The notes under the pieces: model-generated
Database searches by the model: none
The model's input: only the letters and a program-made list of their open reading frames with translations
What the model was told of the DNA's origin: nothing
Assembly: GCF_040712315.1 (NCBI RefSeq)
Contig: NC_134015.1
Coordinates: forward strand, 4,921,945 to 4,985,944
Source: Castanea sativa
Lineage: Eukaryota > Streptophyta > Magnoliopsida > Fagales > Fagaceae
Direction: 5' to 3'
DNA: 64,000 nucleotides
Program-made: the position numbers and the translations under genes
Shown: in pieces, positions 11,254-23,130 of the stretch
Numbering within the stretch: position 1 is the stretch's first letter
How the letters are laid out: each line of letters starts with the position of its first letter

Positions 11254-11589
11254 CAGAGTAATTAAGTTCATGGAAGTGTGGAACCCTCAGCGACATGGCA
11301 AGATAGTCCATCTTCCTCTTCAGCGAAAACCATGGAAAATTTTATTCTGCATCAAAAAATAAAAAATACTCTCTCATTCACACACAAAGAGACTGCACAC
11401 AGCTCCTAGCTTTCAACGACCATGTGTATTTGTATTCGGATCTTCTAATTTCCACTTCAAATCACTTTTACCTAAAAATATCTTCATGACAATGTATAGC
11501 TGCTAGTATAACATATACAACTCAAGTTTAAACCTCTCTCCTAAGTCCTAACCACCAAATACTATCTTAACAACTACAATATAAATGAG

Positions 11590-12180
11590 GCTATTGCTTG
11601 AAATTCAAAATACCACTACAACATTGTATACATGGCAACTACTATCACACTCAAAAACACAATTTAAAATTGATCTTGATGTGTCAATTTGAACTCATGA
11701 CCTAACTTCAATTTTGCCTACATTTGTTAGAGCTTGAAAACCTTGGCAGGTCTGCAGAAACACACCAGCAATATGTAATCAATTTCCGATAAGAGAAAAA
11801 GCATATAACTTGCATCTAAAGTAACTTAAGAGATTTTTGTAAGAATGTTAAAAATGCTATCATGAATAGGATCTCTGTAGTTATTTCTGAATCCCTTAAT
11901 TAGTTCTTGGAGGATAAGGGCAGCTACTGTATCCCTTAATCTGTTCTAAGAGTATAAGGGTAGCTGGTGCATCTTTGGCTCTGCAGCTCATTGCTGCTAC
12001 TAGGTTTTTAAGTTATATGATGCATAGTTGAGCTGTTTATTATTTCTTGTTTCTGTTTAATAAAAAACTTCATTCATCCAAAAAAAGAAGAAGAAGAAAG
12101 AAACTATGAATTTTATGGCTGCAAACTGCCAATATCATTTGTCAGATATCTAACTAGTCGTTTAAGCAGCAGTGCTGATT
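11590..12180. repeat. Diverged copy of unit's right part, with AP3M exon scar
   Basis: Homologous, at clearly lower identity, to 32690-33400 and 57470-58180. They share catggcaacta, atcttgatgtgtcaatttga, tgtaagaatgttaaaaat and gctgcagctcattgc blocks. At 11695-11751 only the two ends of the AP3M last exon survive (the acceptor side gacctgcc and a tail ending ...gaagttaggtcatga on the minus strand); the middle is deleted. This shows a third, older copy of the tandem unit. Confidence 0.7.
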
Positions 12181-12379
12181 TTCCAAGAGTGACCATGATT
12201 CACATTACCTACAACAAACGTTACAAACCAACCATGAGAAAAAACAGCAACACCATCTCAATCCTCTAGAAATAATAAATGAACAGGCAAAAAAAATCTT
12301 TATTCTCTGCACTAAATTTAACTTAAAAAAGTTGTGCCCTACGCTCTTTCTTGGCATTAAAATCATTTATAATTGATTA

Positions 12380-13060
12380 TAACTAAATTCTTTAGCAATC
12401 TCCTTTTTTATATATATAGTTAAGTAGTCACTCAAAAACTCATCGTCCATCTTGTTACAAATCTTTGTCTTGACAAGTTTCATGGCTAAGAATGCATGTT
12501 TTGTTGTTGCTGTTAAAATAGGAAGAATAGGCACAAGTCTAATCAATCTATCAACAAGTGGATAGATTTTTTATTTTCCAACTCTCACCAACCCTAGGCA
12601 TAATTCAAAAAGTGTCAATAGATTCTTTTAATTTGGATGTAGAGGAACATCAAGCTCAAAAAGTTGAAGATGATTTTCTAAATTCCCTTTTTCTTGCTCC
12701 AGGACATCTTCAGCATAAAATGTATTAGCAAGCTTGCAAATCTTACTAATATCAAACATCTTATATCCATTAATAGGATTCAAAGCTGAACAAAGAGTTA
12801 GTAACTCCACTGCACCCTCGTTGAATCTATTGTTCAATTCTTATAACACAAAATCAATTGTGGCATTAATAAACACATCAAATCGATAATAATGCTCTAC
12901 ATCAGTATCATCTTGTCGATGTCGAGATCGACCATGCCTTCCAACATATCGAGCACTCAAATCAGGAATATTGATCTATTTTCGACTCACAAAATAATTG
13001 TACTTTCTTATGAAGATCTTCCCATCTAAATTCTCTCATTTTTGCAATCAATATTTGGTG
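12380..13060 (-). pseudogene. hAT transposase C-terminal relic
   Basis: Minus-strand fragments read in order as the C-terminal half of a zf-MYM/TTF-type hAT transposase. They are MREFRWEDLHKKVQLFCESK (near 13050-12990), IPDLSARYVGRHGRSRHRQ (near 12965), the open frame NNRFNEGAVELLTLCSALNP (12837-12628), and the dimerisation region YHLVDRLIRLVPILPILTAT (near 12550). The last runs on through KLVKTKICNKMDDEFLSDYL. The frame is broken by a stop near 12840 and by at least two shifts. A hAT-like right end (reverse complement CAGGGGAAGGAGCCACATGG) lies at 13373-13392, but I found no matching left end. The N-terminal half is absent. Confidence 0.85.
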
Positions 13061-13485
13061 CTAATAAAAAAAATTTGGTGCTAAACCAAACAAGTTTGTC
13101 GTCTGAATTCTCACAACTAAACCAAATATTTTTTTTGTTGAGACACACCTAAAACCAATAAATTAGCAGCACCCCATTACCTTGCATAATGTAATGGCTG
13201 AAAAAAAAATACACAACCTCACCCTAATTGCCTTCCATAGATTAATTTTTTATCTTTCACAATTTTCTTACTTTACTAGCCTAACTGCACAATGCATGCC
13301 CCACCCGCCCCCACTTAAGAGACAAGTAGCACAAAATAGGCTGAGTCACAGAATCAGTGGGGGTACAAGGAGCCATGTGGCTCCTTCCCCTGTCCATGCT
13401 GATGATAGTTTCCTCTCATAGAAAGATTTTTTAAAACTTCAGAAGTTGTATTAAACATTTTTATCAAGTTAGATATTGAATACAA

Positions 13486-14600
13486 GTGAGAGCCCTAACT
13501 AAATGTTTTTTTAACACACACACGGGAAGAGAGGAGAAAGTTTTAAAGAAACTTACAGTGGTGTGTATTCAAAAGTGTCTAACTCTTGAATATATAGCAC
13601 AAACTTTAAACCTCTTTAACTCACACTCATTTTTCAATGTGGGATTAACTCACTATTTTTTCTTTTAAGAATACTAAATATTTTTAACACACACACACGG
13701 GAAGAGGGGAGAATATCTTAAAGAAACTTACAGTAGTGTATATCCAAAATGGCCTAACTCTTGAATATATATATAGCACAGACTTTAAATTTCTTTAATT
13801 CATACTTATATTTAGTATTCTCAAAAGAAAAAACAGTAGATTAATCCCACATTGAAAAATGAGTGTGAGTTAAAGAGGTTTAAAGAGATTTAAATATTTT
13901 TAACATACACACAGAGGGAGGGGAGAATGTCTTAAATAAATTTACAGTAGTGTATATCCAAAATGGCCTAACTTTTGAATATATATACAACACAGATTTT
14001 AAATTTCTTTAACTCACACTTATATTTAGTATTCTCAAAAGAAAAAACAGTGGGTTAATCTCACATTAGAAAATGAGTATGAGTTAAAGAGATTTAAATA
14101 TTTTTAACACACACACACGGGGAGATGGGAGAATGTCTTAAAGAAATTTACAGTAGTGTATATTCAAAATGATCTAACTCTTGAATATATATGCAGTACA
14201 GACTTTAATTCTCTTTAACTCACACTTATATTTAGTATTCTTAAAAGAAAAAATAGTGGGTTAATCCCACATTGGAAAATGAGGGTGAGTTAAAGAGAGT
14301 TTGTGCTGTATATTTAAGAGTTGGACCATTTTGGATATACACCACTGTAAGTTTCTTTAAGACCTTCTCCCCTCTTCTAGTATGTGTGTTAAAAATATTT
14401 AATATTTTCAAAAGAAAAAATAGTGGGTTAATTTCACATTAAAAAATAAGTGAGTTAAAGAGATTTAAAGTACGTGCTGTATATTCAAGAGTTAGGCCCT
14501 TTTGGATATACACAACTTTAAGTTTCTTTAAGACCTTCTCCCTTCTCCCTTCTCCCTGTAAGTGTGTGTTAAAAATATCTAGTATTCTCAAAAAAAAAGA
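13486..14600. repeat. Nested direct and inverted repeat cluster
   Basis: A roughly 200-bp unit recurs. Its anchor ttaacacacacacNcgg begins near 13513, 13687, 13904 and 14107 in one orientation and near 14385 and 14572 in the other. Units carry the segment ttacagtagtgtatatccaa and join head-to-head through agtattctcaaaagaaaaaa plus a gttaatcccacattg block. That block is a motif common at plant LTR or TRIM starts. I see no coding frame. It is probably a pile-up of one short element family. Confidence 0.8.
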
Positions 14601-16189
14601 AAAAAAAAAGAAAAGAAAAGAAGAAGAAGTGAGAGCCCCAACTAGTATCTCTATTTCACTTCAAAGTTCCAATTTGATTTAGCCCTCTTCCAGATTCTAT
14701 TTCATTATTTGCTAATTTTCTTACAACATCAGTCACATGGAAAAATATTAAAATAAACAATGAAAACAAATAAACATGATTAATTAACCTAAAATAAAGT
14801 CAAACAGAATCAAAGAACCCATGGAAAATGATTAATAAATTAAAAAACAGGATTCTACCCAAATCTAGGTTTGGGGTGCGTACACATACTTAACCATGCG
14901 CATGCATATTCGAAAACATGCATGTGCATACTCAAGTATGCTTACACATCCTTAGCACAAAAACTAGAAAAATCACATTTTGCAAGTTGTAACAAACAAA
15001 AATATGGCATGTGAGATCAAAGAAGTATGTTAGAAACTCTAAACTCTAAACTAACACAAAGCAAATAAAACAAACATCAATATAAAATAGTCATGAAACA
15101 AATCTAATAGTAAATTAAACTAATATTAAATAAATAAAAAACATGTCAAACAAATAGTTAATTAAAATAACAATATTAAACAATATGAACAGATTATAAA
15201 CACCCTAGAATCAGATTAACACATATTAAGAGAATTAAAATCAACAAAAAAATAAATTATAAAAATTATAAAATCTATATTAAGAAACTCATGTGAATCT
15301 TATTAAACAAAGAGTTCATGGAAAGAATACTCATCTTACTTAAGATTATAAGTTTAGAGATTGTTTAACCAACCCCACAGTACCTACAACACAATGATTA
15401 GATTGGGGAAACAAGGGAATTAAAGAACACAATAGAACTAAGAAATCACAAGATTCACAACTCAAGAACAAACTTTTATTGAAAAGGTTTTAGAAAACAA
15501 TTTAAAAAATTAGTTTTTGCCTTAGAAAACTACTAGAGAGAGGTTTTGAATCTATAAAAAACATGCTTAGCTGATGTGTGAGTGTTTAGAAAAGATGGAG
15601 GCAAAACAATAACTCTTTCTAGCTAGGGTTTGGATTGGAGACAAAAGGTGAGTAGTATTTATATGTTTAAATTAGGATTTTCAGGGTCTTTCAAATGTTT
15701 TTGGATGTTCTCTAGGGTTTAGGGGCCAATCCCCCATCAAAGAATGATGTTTTGGAGCCCAAAATCAAGTTTCTAAGCACCTAGAAACTAGCTTGCATAT
15801 ACAAGTTTTGTGGGTGTGTATGCACCCTTAATCCATGTATATGCATGCTTGCGAAAAATCCTAGATTCGACTACATAGTTTGTCCAACTTTAAATGGCTA
15901 TAATTCACTTAGTATGAATCCAAATCTGACAAAAATTATATTCAAATTGAAGCTTAGGATGTCTAATTTCCAATGAAACAAACTTCACTCAAATATTTTT
16001 TGTGGATCAAGTGTTATGGTAAAAATAGTGAGAAAATTTCATTTTTCAGGATCATTTTCAAAGTGATTTGAGCACTTTTAAGTTGTAATTACTTTCAAAC
16101 TGTGGTGAACTCTTTACCCTTGGTTGATATATGTCAAGCTCATCGTTGGGGCTGGGCATCAAAATTTATTAAAGGAAACAAAATGAGGT
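14601..16189. other. No gene recognised
   Basis: AT-rich intergenic sequence with scattered poly-A. It contains gcatgcatatNcga-like alternations near 14895-14945 and 15790-15850 (gcatgcatattcg; tatatgcatgcttgcg) of unknown meaning. No ORF of interest. Confidence 0.5.
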
Positions 16190-16475
16190 GTTTACAATAT
16201 ATACACATTCCAGACTTATTAAAAATGTGCAAAATTATATTAATTAAACTTAAAATAAATTTTCTATAAATTTATGTTTTGAGATTTTTATAAAATCACA
16301 AATAATTATAGGATTCACAATACTACAATTTTTTTTTTTTAAAATATCATGAATCATAGTTAACTTCAACAAAGACTAAGGAAAACACAAGACAATTTTA
16401 GGTTAACAACCATTTAATTCTTCTCATCTTTGATTATAATCTTTAATGGCTACCATCATTTTGTTAAGTGTTGAA

Positions 16476-16477
<2 letters not shown>

Positions 16478-16549
<72 letters not shown>
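16478..16549. repeat. (ATT)n microsatellite
   Basis: Uninterrupted trinucleotide run. The same site holds (ATT)n in copy A (27395-27459) and (ACT)n in copy B (52555-52576). Confidence 0.95.
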
Positions 16550-16560
16550 GTAATGCCTTG

Positions 16561-17100
16561 ACTACATTATCTAATAGATGCTTGCTTGTTATTTTTATTA
16601 ATTTTCGTAAGAGATTTTTGTTTCTCTTTCCAATCCACCTAATAAATGTTTATTCATATTTGTATATGTAAATATAAATGACATATGTTTATACTTATGT
16701 ACAAAATAACTAATACGTGTAATTAGCTTTTTAGTCCCTATATTTTGGGGTACTTTCAATTCGGTCCCCACGTTTATATAACTTCATTTTAATCCTTATG
16801 TTTATAAGTTTGCTATCATTTTGGTCCTTAACTACATTACCTATTAGATGCTTGTTTGTTATTTCTATCAATTCTCATAAGAAACCTATATTTCTCTTTT
16901 CAACAAACCTAAGAAATGTTTCTTCATATTTGTAAATATAAAGATAAATGAAATATGTTTATACTTATTTACAAAATAACTAATATGTGTAATTAGCTTT
17001 TTAGTCCCTATATTTTGGGTTACTTTCATTTTGGACCACAAGTTTATATAACTTCATTTTAATCCTTATATTTATAAATTTGCTATCATTTTGGTCCTTA
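16561..17100. repeat. 270-bp tandem duplication
   Basis: Two adjacent units start with actacattat at 16561 and actacattac at 16831. Both carry the same taattagctttttagtccct block (16721 and 16990). Copies A and B have a single unit here, so the doubling is specific to this relative. Confidence 0.85.
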
Positions 17101-17960
17101 AGTGTGGATAAGACAGGGAATAAAATTAACATTAATTTCAAATTTTAAAGACCAAAAGATGAAGTTGTAAAAGCTAAAGGACCGAATTGAAGATATAGGG
17201 AACAAAAAGGTAATTTTCCATAAATAATATTCATCACCTTTTTGGTTGCTTCACGGCTAATTTGTTCCAAATAGACCAACTTGTCTAGAAAGTGATCATG
17301 ATGAGTTTAGGCACATTGTTTTCATTTTTAGTTGTACACCCTATTAAAGTTAACTTAAGCGGCTTATGTTATTAGAGTTCTATCCTGTGGTATACTTACG
17401 CAAAATGATTTATCTTTTGGTTATTAAATTTTGAACTATTCCCCCTTCAAACTATAAAAGGCGCCATTGTCAACATGTGCAACAAGATTGCAATCGGGGT
17501 CATCTGCATTATTTTATTATCTTTTTCACAAATATCTGAACCATTGGTGGTGTCTCTGCATTGGGTATTTTCAATCATCAAAATCTACCTATACATACCA
17601 AGCAGAGCGAAAAATAATATATATACATACATATATATTACCTATGGTGTCCTGGAGGAAGAAAGAGGTTGACAATAAACATGGGTTATTACATATATTA
17701 TCAAAATAAATAAAACCATAGAAATTTAGATTTACTAACCATTTGACCATATTTAATTACCATTACCATATATTTCATTATATGTTTGTTTTCTATGAAT
17801 ATATGTTGCTTTTTTATGTTTATTCATATATTGTTGTATATTACAAAATGTTCTGCAATGAATATTGAGATAAAAGAATTATATATACATCTCATAGATC
17901 ATTTTATAAACAGATATTTTTCCTTAAAAATATACATGTAATATATATATTAATAGGTAA

Positions 17961-18637
17961 TGTTGGAACCTGAGGACCGAGGATGAAGACCCGAGGACCA
18001 AGGATGAAGATTAAAGAACAAAGGAGATTGCAATTAGGATGAAAGTCAAGAACCCAAGGACCCGAGGATGTAGAGGTGTGATTGCTTGGCAAAGTACAAG
18101 GGGAAAATTGGTGATATATGGTAGAGAAAGTGAAAATATCGGGTTTGAGGGTAGGTAGCTGTGAACTCCACATTGAATGCTTTGCACCAAGTTTTTTGGT
18201 CGCACTAAATAAGGAACACCAGTTTTATCAGTTGCATTAATGTGGAGGTGACCTGAACAATGCAAATCATAGCTAAGTAGTTTCTTTCCACCACCTTCTA
18301 CAAGCAAATGTACAAGTGTCAACAAAAGAAAATAGTTAGGTGAGAGATGAAGGGTTGAGATGACAAAGGCATGGAGTATAAATAGGGATGAAGGTGGCTA
18401 GGAATGAGGGACGTGAAGAGGGAGAGAGAGAATATTGAGAATTGAATGTAATAGGTTCTTCCTCAGGAAAAATCTGAGGACGAGTGTTGACTGTTTCTTT
18501 TTGTTTGAAGTGAAATCTTTAGGACGCAACTGTCCTTTGTTGTTTTGTTCATTTTCTATTAATTCTTTGTTTTGGGCCTTAAATTATTGGATTCATTCTT
18601 GGGCTTTTAGCTCTGTGCGTGATTTTTGGTCCTTACA
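17961..18637 (+). mobile_element. Solo LTR, Ty3/Gypsy-like
   Basis: A 677-bp segment begins TGTTGGAACC and ends GGTCCTTACA, with TG...CA termini and 5-bp flanks ggtaa (17956-17960) and gataa (18638-18642), one mismatch. It contains a TATA-like tataaatag at about 18376 and cgaggac-rich repeats near its start. The CCTTACA end is shared with the solo LTR at 26578-27394, suggesting a related family. No internal region remains. Confidence 0.75.
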
Positions 18638-19225
18638 GATAAATTTAGAGAAAATCCAATTAAATTTTACAATCTAATTTTGCACCATATGTTTTGAATT
18701 ATTTATTTTTGGGGAGAGAGTTTTATTTCTTAATTTTGGAGTCAAATATAGGATTATATCAAAAATATCCATCGAAGTGAGTTATTGCGTATAAAAGTCA
18801 AACAGTCTAGAATTAATGAACATAATATTTTTTATAAAAAAAAATGGATAATTTAAATTTTCTACCTAATAATATTCTTACAAGACTTTTTAAAGAATTA
18901 AAAAAAAATATATATATAAGAATGACTATCAATAATATTTAAATTATATATGTAAAAATTATACTATACATCTTAAATTCTTAATGTATATATTTTAAGT
19001 ATATCCATTCATATGTATAGAGTTACAAGCTAGTATTATTAGAAGTCAAATGTTAGCAAATTCGATATATACAACAACAAAAAGTTAATCTCAAGTATGG
19101 GGTTGGCTATGGACTATTAACATAATAATTAGGGCAGTCATATATATTTTTTTCCTTCAATCTATAAAATTGAAGTAGCCAAAAAATCAATATATAATTG
19201 CATAAAATGCAAGAATTTTAATATA

Positions 19226-19482
19226 CTCCCTCCATCTCAAATTGATTGTCTTGTATTCTATTTTGGAATATCCCAAAATATTGTCTTGTTTTTAAAATTA
19301 GAAGCCTATAGTTTACTAATTTTTCTATTATGCCCATATTTTATTTTTGGGAGAATTTAAAAAGGGGAAAAAAAAAATCTCAATAGACTCATTGTAGTAG
19401 CCATGAATAATTTTTTAGATTTCATTTAAAGGATAAGATTGAATTCGAAAGCAAGACAATAGTGTTTGTATTGTATTAGGAG
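19226..19482. mobile_element. Stowaway-like (Tc1/mariner) MITE
   Basis: Left end CTCCCTCCATCTCAAATTG is the classic Stowaway-type start. The right end, read in reverse, is CTCCTAATAC...TTGTCTTG. It is flanked by TA dinucleotides (19224-19225 and 19483-19484). Both halves carry an inverted ttgtcttg/caagacaa. Length is 257 bp; non-coding. Confidence 0.78.
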
Positions 19483-19484
19483 TA

Positions 19485-20444
19485 TGTTTTTTAGATTTTA
19501 TTTTATTTTATTTATTGAAAATAATACCCAATAACCCAACACTAACCGTGAAAGCTCTTCTAATCTCGTCTTTGTTTGTAAATAAATTTTTTTAAAAGAA
19601 GACCTAAAATAGGTTTATTTCGACTGATAACTTCCTATTTCAAATTTCTAATAAATACTTTTAAACTAAAAATTAAAACGATAGAAATTGATTATAACTT
19701 TTTTTAAGGGTAATTTTGGAGAGATAAGATAATAAATAATATTTCTTTAAAATGTTGGATTTTATAAAAAGGACAAAAAATTTGGGACGAAAGGGGAATA
19801 ATTTAGTTGTTATCTGATATCAATTTCTTCGAAACTATAATAAAAATCCAGAGAGAAAAAATATATGGAGCATGGCCCCCACAGCAACAAAATGTTTAAT
19901 TGTTCTATCATAAACTATTGAACATGGCCCGACAGCAACAAAAAAATATATGGACAAACAAAATGTATAATTGTTCTATCATAAACTATTATTAAAATGA
20001 AAAAAAAAATTTAATAAAAAATTTAGGGACTAATAAAGTAATGAATCACTACTCAAAAAACAGCTAAAGAAGGAGACACCAAGAAAAATAGAAGAGAGAG
20101 AACACCACCAACCATCATCCTCACTCAGTCAAACAACAAAAAGAGCTGTCAATGAAAAAGAAAAAGAAAACACAGCAAAGAGACCCCCACAGCAACCAGA
20201 GAAGCAAATGTAACAGAACACTACCCTAAACACTTTCAATTTTCTTGCTTGAATACACAATATACATTCCACAACATCTCATCTTTGTACACATAACACA
20301 CACACACTCACACACTGATAAAACGCAGTGAATGCACATACACAGAAAATTCACAATACCCAAATGTTGTTTCACATTCGCATACACAAACACCAACCTC
20401 ACTGTCTTTAACCCAAACTCACCAACAAAGAAATCCAACAAACA
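19485..20444. other. Repeat-derived sequence, no gene
   Basis: 20040-20220 is related to 25390-25560 and 51350-51540 (cactactcaaaaNaNagcta...gaacaccaccaaNcatcatc). 20210-20290 is related to 33840-33900 (gtaacagaacactaccc...tttcttgct). These are shuffled pieces of the tandem unit. No coding frame. Confidence 0.55.
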
Positions 20445-21195
20445 AACACGTGTGATGAGGTTTTTTTTTTTAGTTGTTTAGTGGTCCTCTTTTGTAGTAA
20501 AAAAAACATGTGTTTTTATTTTATATATATAATTTTTATTTTGAAAATTTAATTTATAAGTGGATAAAGTAATTTGAAAATCAAAATGAGAGTGGCCATA
20601 TTTTTTAGGCAATGTTTTAGTAGAAGTTAACCTATTTTGACCACCCTAATAAAAATATTGAACACCTTTACTTGAAAATTATAAGAATTTGAAATCAATA
20701 AATATAAGAGTAATACTATATCCACAACATATTTACAATAAGTTCACAATCAATCATATATGGTAAGCTATTACTAATTCTAATTCGTGTATGATATTGA
20801 CATGTTTTATCTATCAATAATAGGCTAACAACTTGTTACATAAGAGTTGTTATGAAATTGTTGTGATCACTTTATTATTCTCATATCAACATTTTCAATT
20901 TGTACTTTATCTTTTATTAGTCTTTTTTTTCTTATTCTCTTTGTTAGTACAAAAGAATTGTATTATTTCATGTATTTGCTTGTTTTTTTTGTGACGTTAA
21001 TATATTCATATTATCTTTTTATTAAATTTTATGTAATTTAAGTTTTTTAGTGACCACTCTAAAAAAAATTCTCAGAGCCGTAATTTCATGCAAACCCATT
21101 AATTCCATCATATATGTCCATTTATTTATATAAATTTATCAAATTTTGTACATGCGCATTCCATAATCTCATCATGCAAAAAAGAAGGGAGATTA

Positions 21196-21466
21196 AGGGT
21201 TCGTTTGGATACAGCTGAAAACTGAAAACTGAAAACACTGTAGCAAAATAATTTTTAAATGTGTAAATAGTACCATGGGACCCACTTTTAATTAAAAAAT
21301 TGCTGAAAAGTACATGAACAGTGCGCGCACTGTGCACGCATAGTGACTTTTGTCTCCTAAAGGCCAGATGCGGCAGTGAAAAAAAAAAAAAAACAAACAA
21401 ACAAACAAAGAAAAGAAGGGAACGCTGAACGCTGGACGCGTTCAGCGTTACCCAAACGAACGCTAA
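21196..21466. mobile_element. PIF/Harbinger-like MITE
   Basis: 271 bp with inverted ends AGGGTTCGTTTGG and, read in reverse from the right, TTAGCGTTCGTTTGG. It is flanked by TTA (21193-21195 and 21467-21469). A TTA target is typical of PIF/Harbinger MITEs. The interior has a ctgaaaactgaaaactgaaaac repeat. Copy B lacks the element at the matching site (46151-46160, gattgactacacacc), which confirms the insertion limits. Confidence 0.82.
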
Positions 21467-21967
21467 TTACACACCTACACAAGCATAGATTGCTTCATGG
21501 ATAGCCAAAATAACTCAAATGTATTATTCATGGATTCATGGCACTTAGCCATTTGTGATGTAATTCAACAAACGTACTTATTTGGTACTTAAAGCGAAAC
21601 GTGTTAATATAATTGGACAACAAGGCCAATATGAAAACAAAATAGATCAAACATTAATGGCTAGAACAAAAGTTTTGAAATTCAAAGGGCCGAAATCAAA
21701 ATAACCTCAATCCTTAAGACCAAAAAAGTACTTTAGTTTTTGTCTACAATAAACAAAACAAACCTTGAGAATATTAGACATAAAAAAAAAACCATCTCTT
21801 CTCTCTAGAAATAATAAAAATAATGTTAGTTATGTCAAATTGCTTCATTGTTTACTTTTCGTAAGCAAAGCAATAAGATTTTTTCCCCTTTTTTTTTGAG
21901 AAAAATGATAGTGTAAGTGAGTAAAATATTCCAAATACACAGGGCCGTGGTTGTATATCTTCCACCT

Positions 21968-22423
21968 GGCCAAAATGGGCTTTTGCCCTTTTCAAAAAAA
22001 CAATCCAGCGTTTTGCCCCCTTTCCCAAACTAATTACAGAAATGCCTCTTTTTTGAAACTTGATTTTCTCAAAATCGAGTTAAGTCCTATAATGAAGTTT
22101 TTAAGGAGCCTATAGTAACGTTTTAAGGACCTATAGTGGCGTTTTAAAACTCAATCTTCATGAAATCGAGTTATAGGTATAAAAAAAAATTGCATGTAAC
22201 TCGATTTCATGAAGATCGAGTTTAAAAACGCCACTATAGGTCCTTAAAACATCACTATAGGCTCCTTAAAAACGCTACTATAGGGTTTCAAAGTTTTTTT
22301 TTTTTTTTAAACTCGATTTTGAGAAAATCGAGTTTTAAAAGAATGACATTTTCCTAATTAGTTTGAAAAAATGGGCAAAATGCTGTATTTTTTTTTTGAA
22401 ATGGGCATTTGCCCATTTTGGCC
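21968..22423. mobile_element. MULE-type foldback element
   Basis: 456 bp with 21-bp inverted ends starting GGCCAAAATGGGC. The flanks tcttccacct (21958-21967) and tcttccaccc (22424-22433) are a 9-10 bp target duplication. The empty site is preserved in copy B at 46690-46699. The inner part is itself an inverted repeat with two 3-base-centre TCGA hairpins (aactcgatttt/aaaatcgagtt and similar). No ORF. Confidence 0.88.
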
Positions 22424-22889
22424 TCTTCCACCCAGAAAACTACATCGTCATGATTAATTATGAGACTCTTTAGCTTATCTTTCCACCTATTACATATTCG
22501 AATTTTACATGTCTAAGACCACTCGGTAGAATCTTGATATCATGCAGAGGGTAACCGAGACTTATCGTGGTATGGTGTTTGCTTGTGTAGAGAGCTCCTT
22601 CAATACACTTTGAGAATGACAATCTATCTCCAATTAATTCTCTAATTCGGCAAATTCAATCACATGACACAAACCTGAAATTTCTATCTCTAAAGACCTT
22701 AATGTAGACAAGAGAATAATGAGATTTTAGCACCCTTGCTAGCTGCGAGGCTCACTGTCTGCTCTGCCAAGAGCCTCGAGGGAATGGTGCTGCACCTTAT
22801 AATGGAGAAATAAATTCACATATGTTGCGTAAAATTTAATTAAATGTTTATTTAAGAATAAACATTTTTCTTCACCTTTTGAGTTCTTA

Positions 22890-22891
<2 letters not shown>

Positions 22892-22922
<31 letters not shown>
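22892..22922. repeat. (TA)n microsatellite
   Basis: TA tract in copy A; the matching position in copy B (about 47155) holds a T run instead. Confidence 0.9.
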
Positions 22923-22925
<3 letters not shown>

Positions 22926-23130
22926 CATTTTGATAATAGAGAAATAACATTAATAAAAGTAGTTAAAAATGACATGGTAATGTAGGAAGTAACAGACACT
23001 ATATTTTCGAAATAGACTACAATGAAGAAAAAAAAAAGATTAATCTTTTAAGAATCCTTAACTGACTCCGAAAACTCAGGACTAATGCTTTGATAGTGTT
23101 TTTGTTGTAGTATTTTAACAATGGAGTAAT

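Larger units (their letters stand above)
16190..19100. repeat. Diverged partial copy of unit (R1)
   Basis: Follows the order of landmarks in copy A from about 26270 to 29060: (ATT)n tract, tatgtaatNccttgactac, the foldback tagtccctatatttt, the ggcNNcattgtcaacatgtg block (matches 53180-53210), and the long ...acatgtaat end. A solo LTR (17961-18637) is inserted near the end. Identity is clearly lower than between copies A and B. Confidence 0.7.

Noticed and set aside
13486..14600. CRISPR-like regularly spaced repeats
   Set aside because: Units are about 200 bp, mixed in orientation, and in a plant genome; they are nested transposon-like repeats.
19050..19110. caacaacaaaaag...gggttggctatgga stretch thought to be a tRNA-like element
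   Set aside because: No cloverleaf and no A/B box pair at proper spacing.
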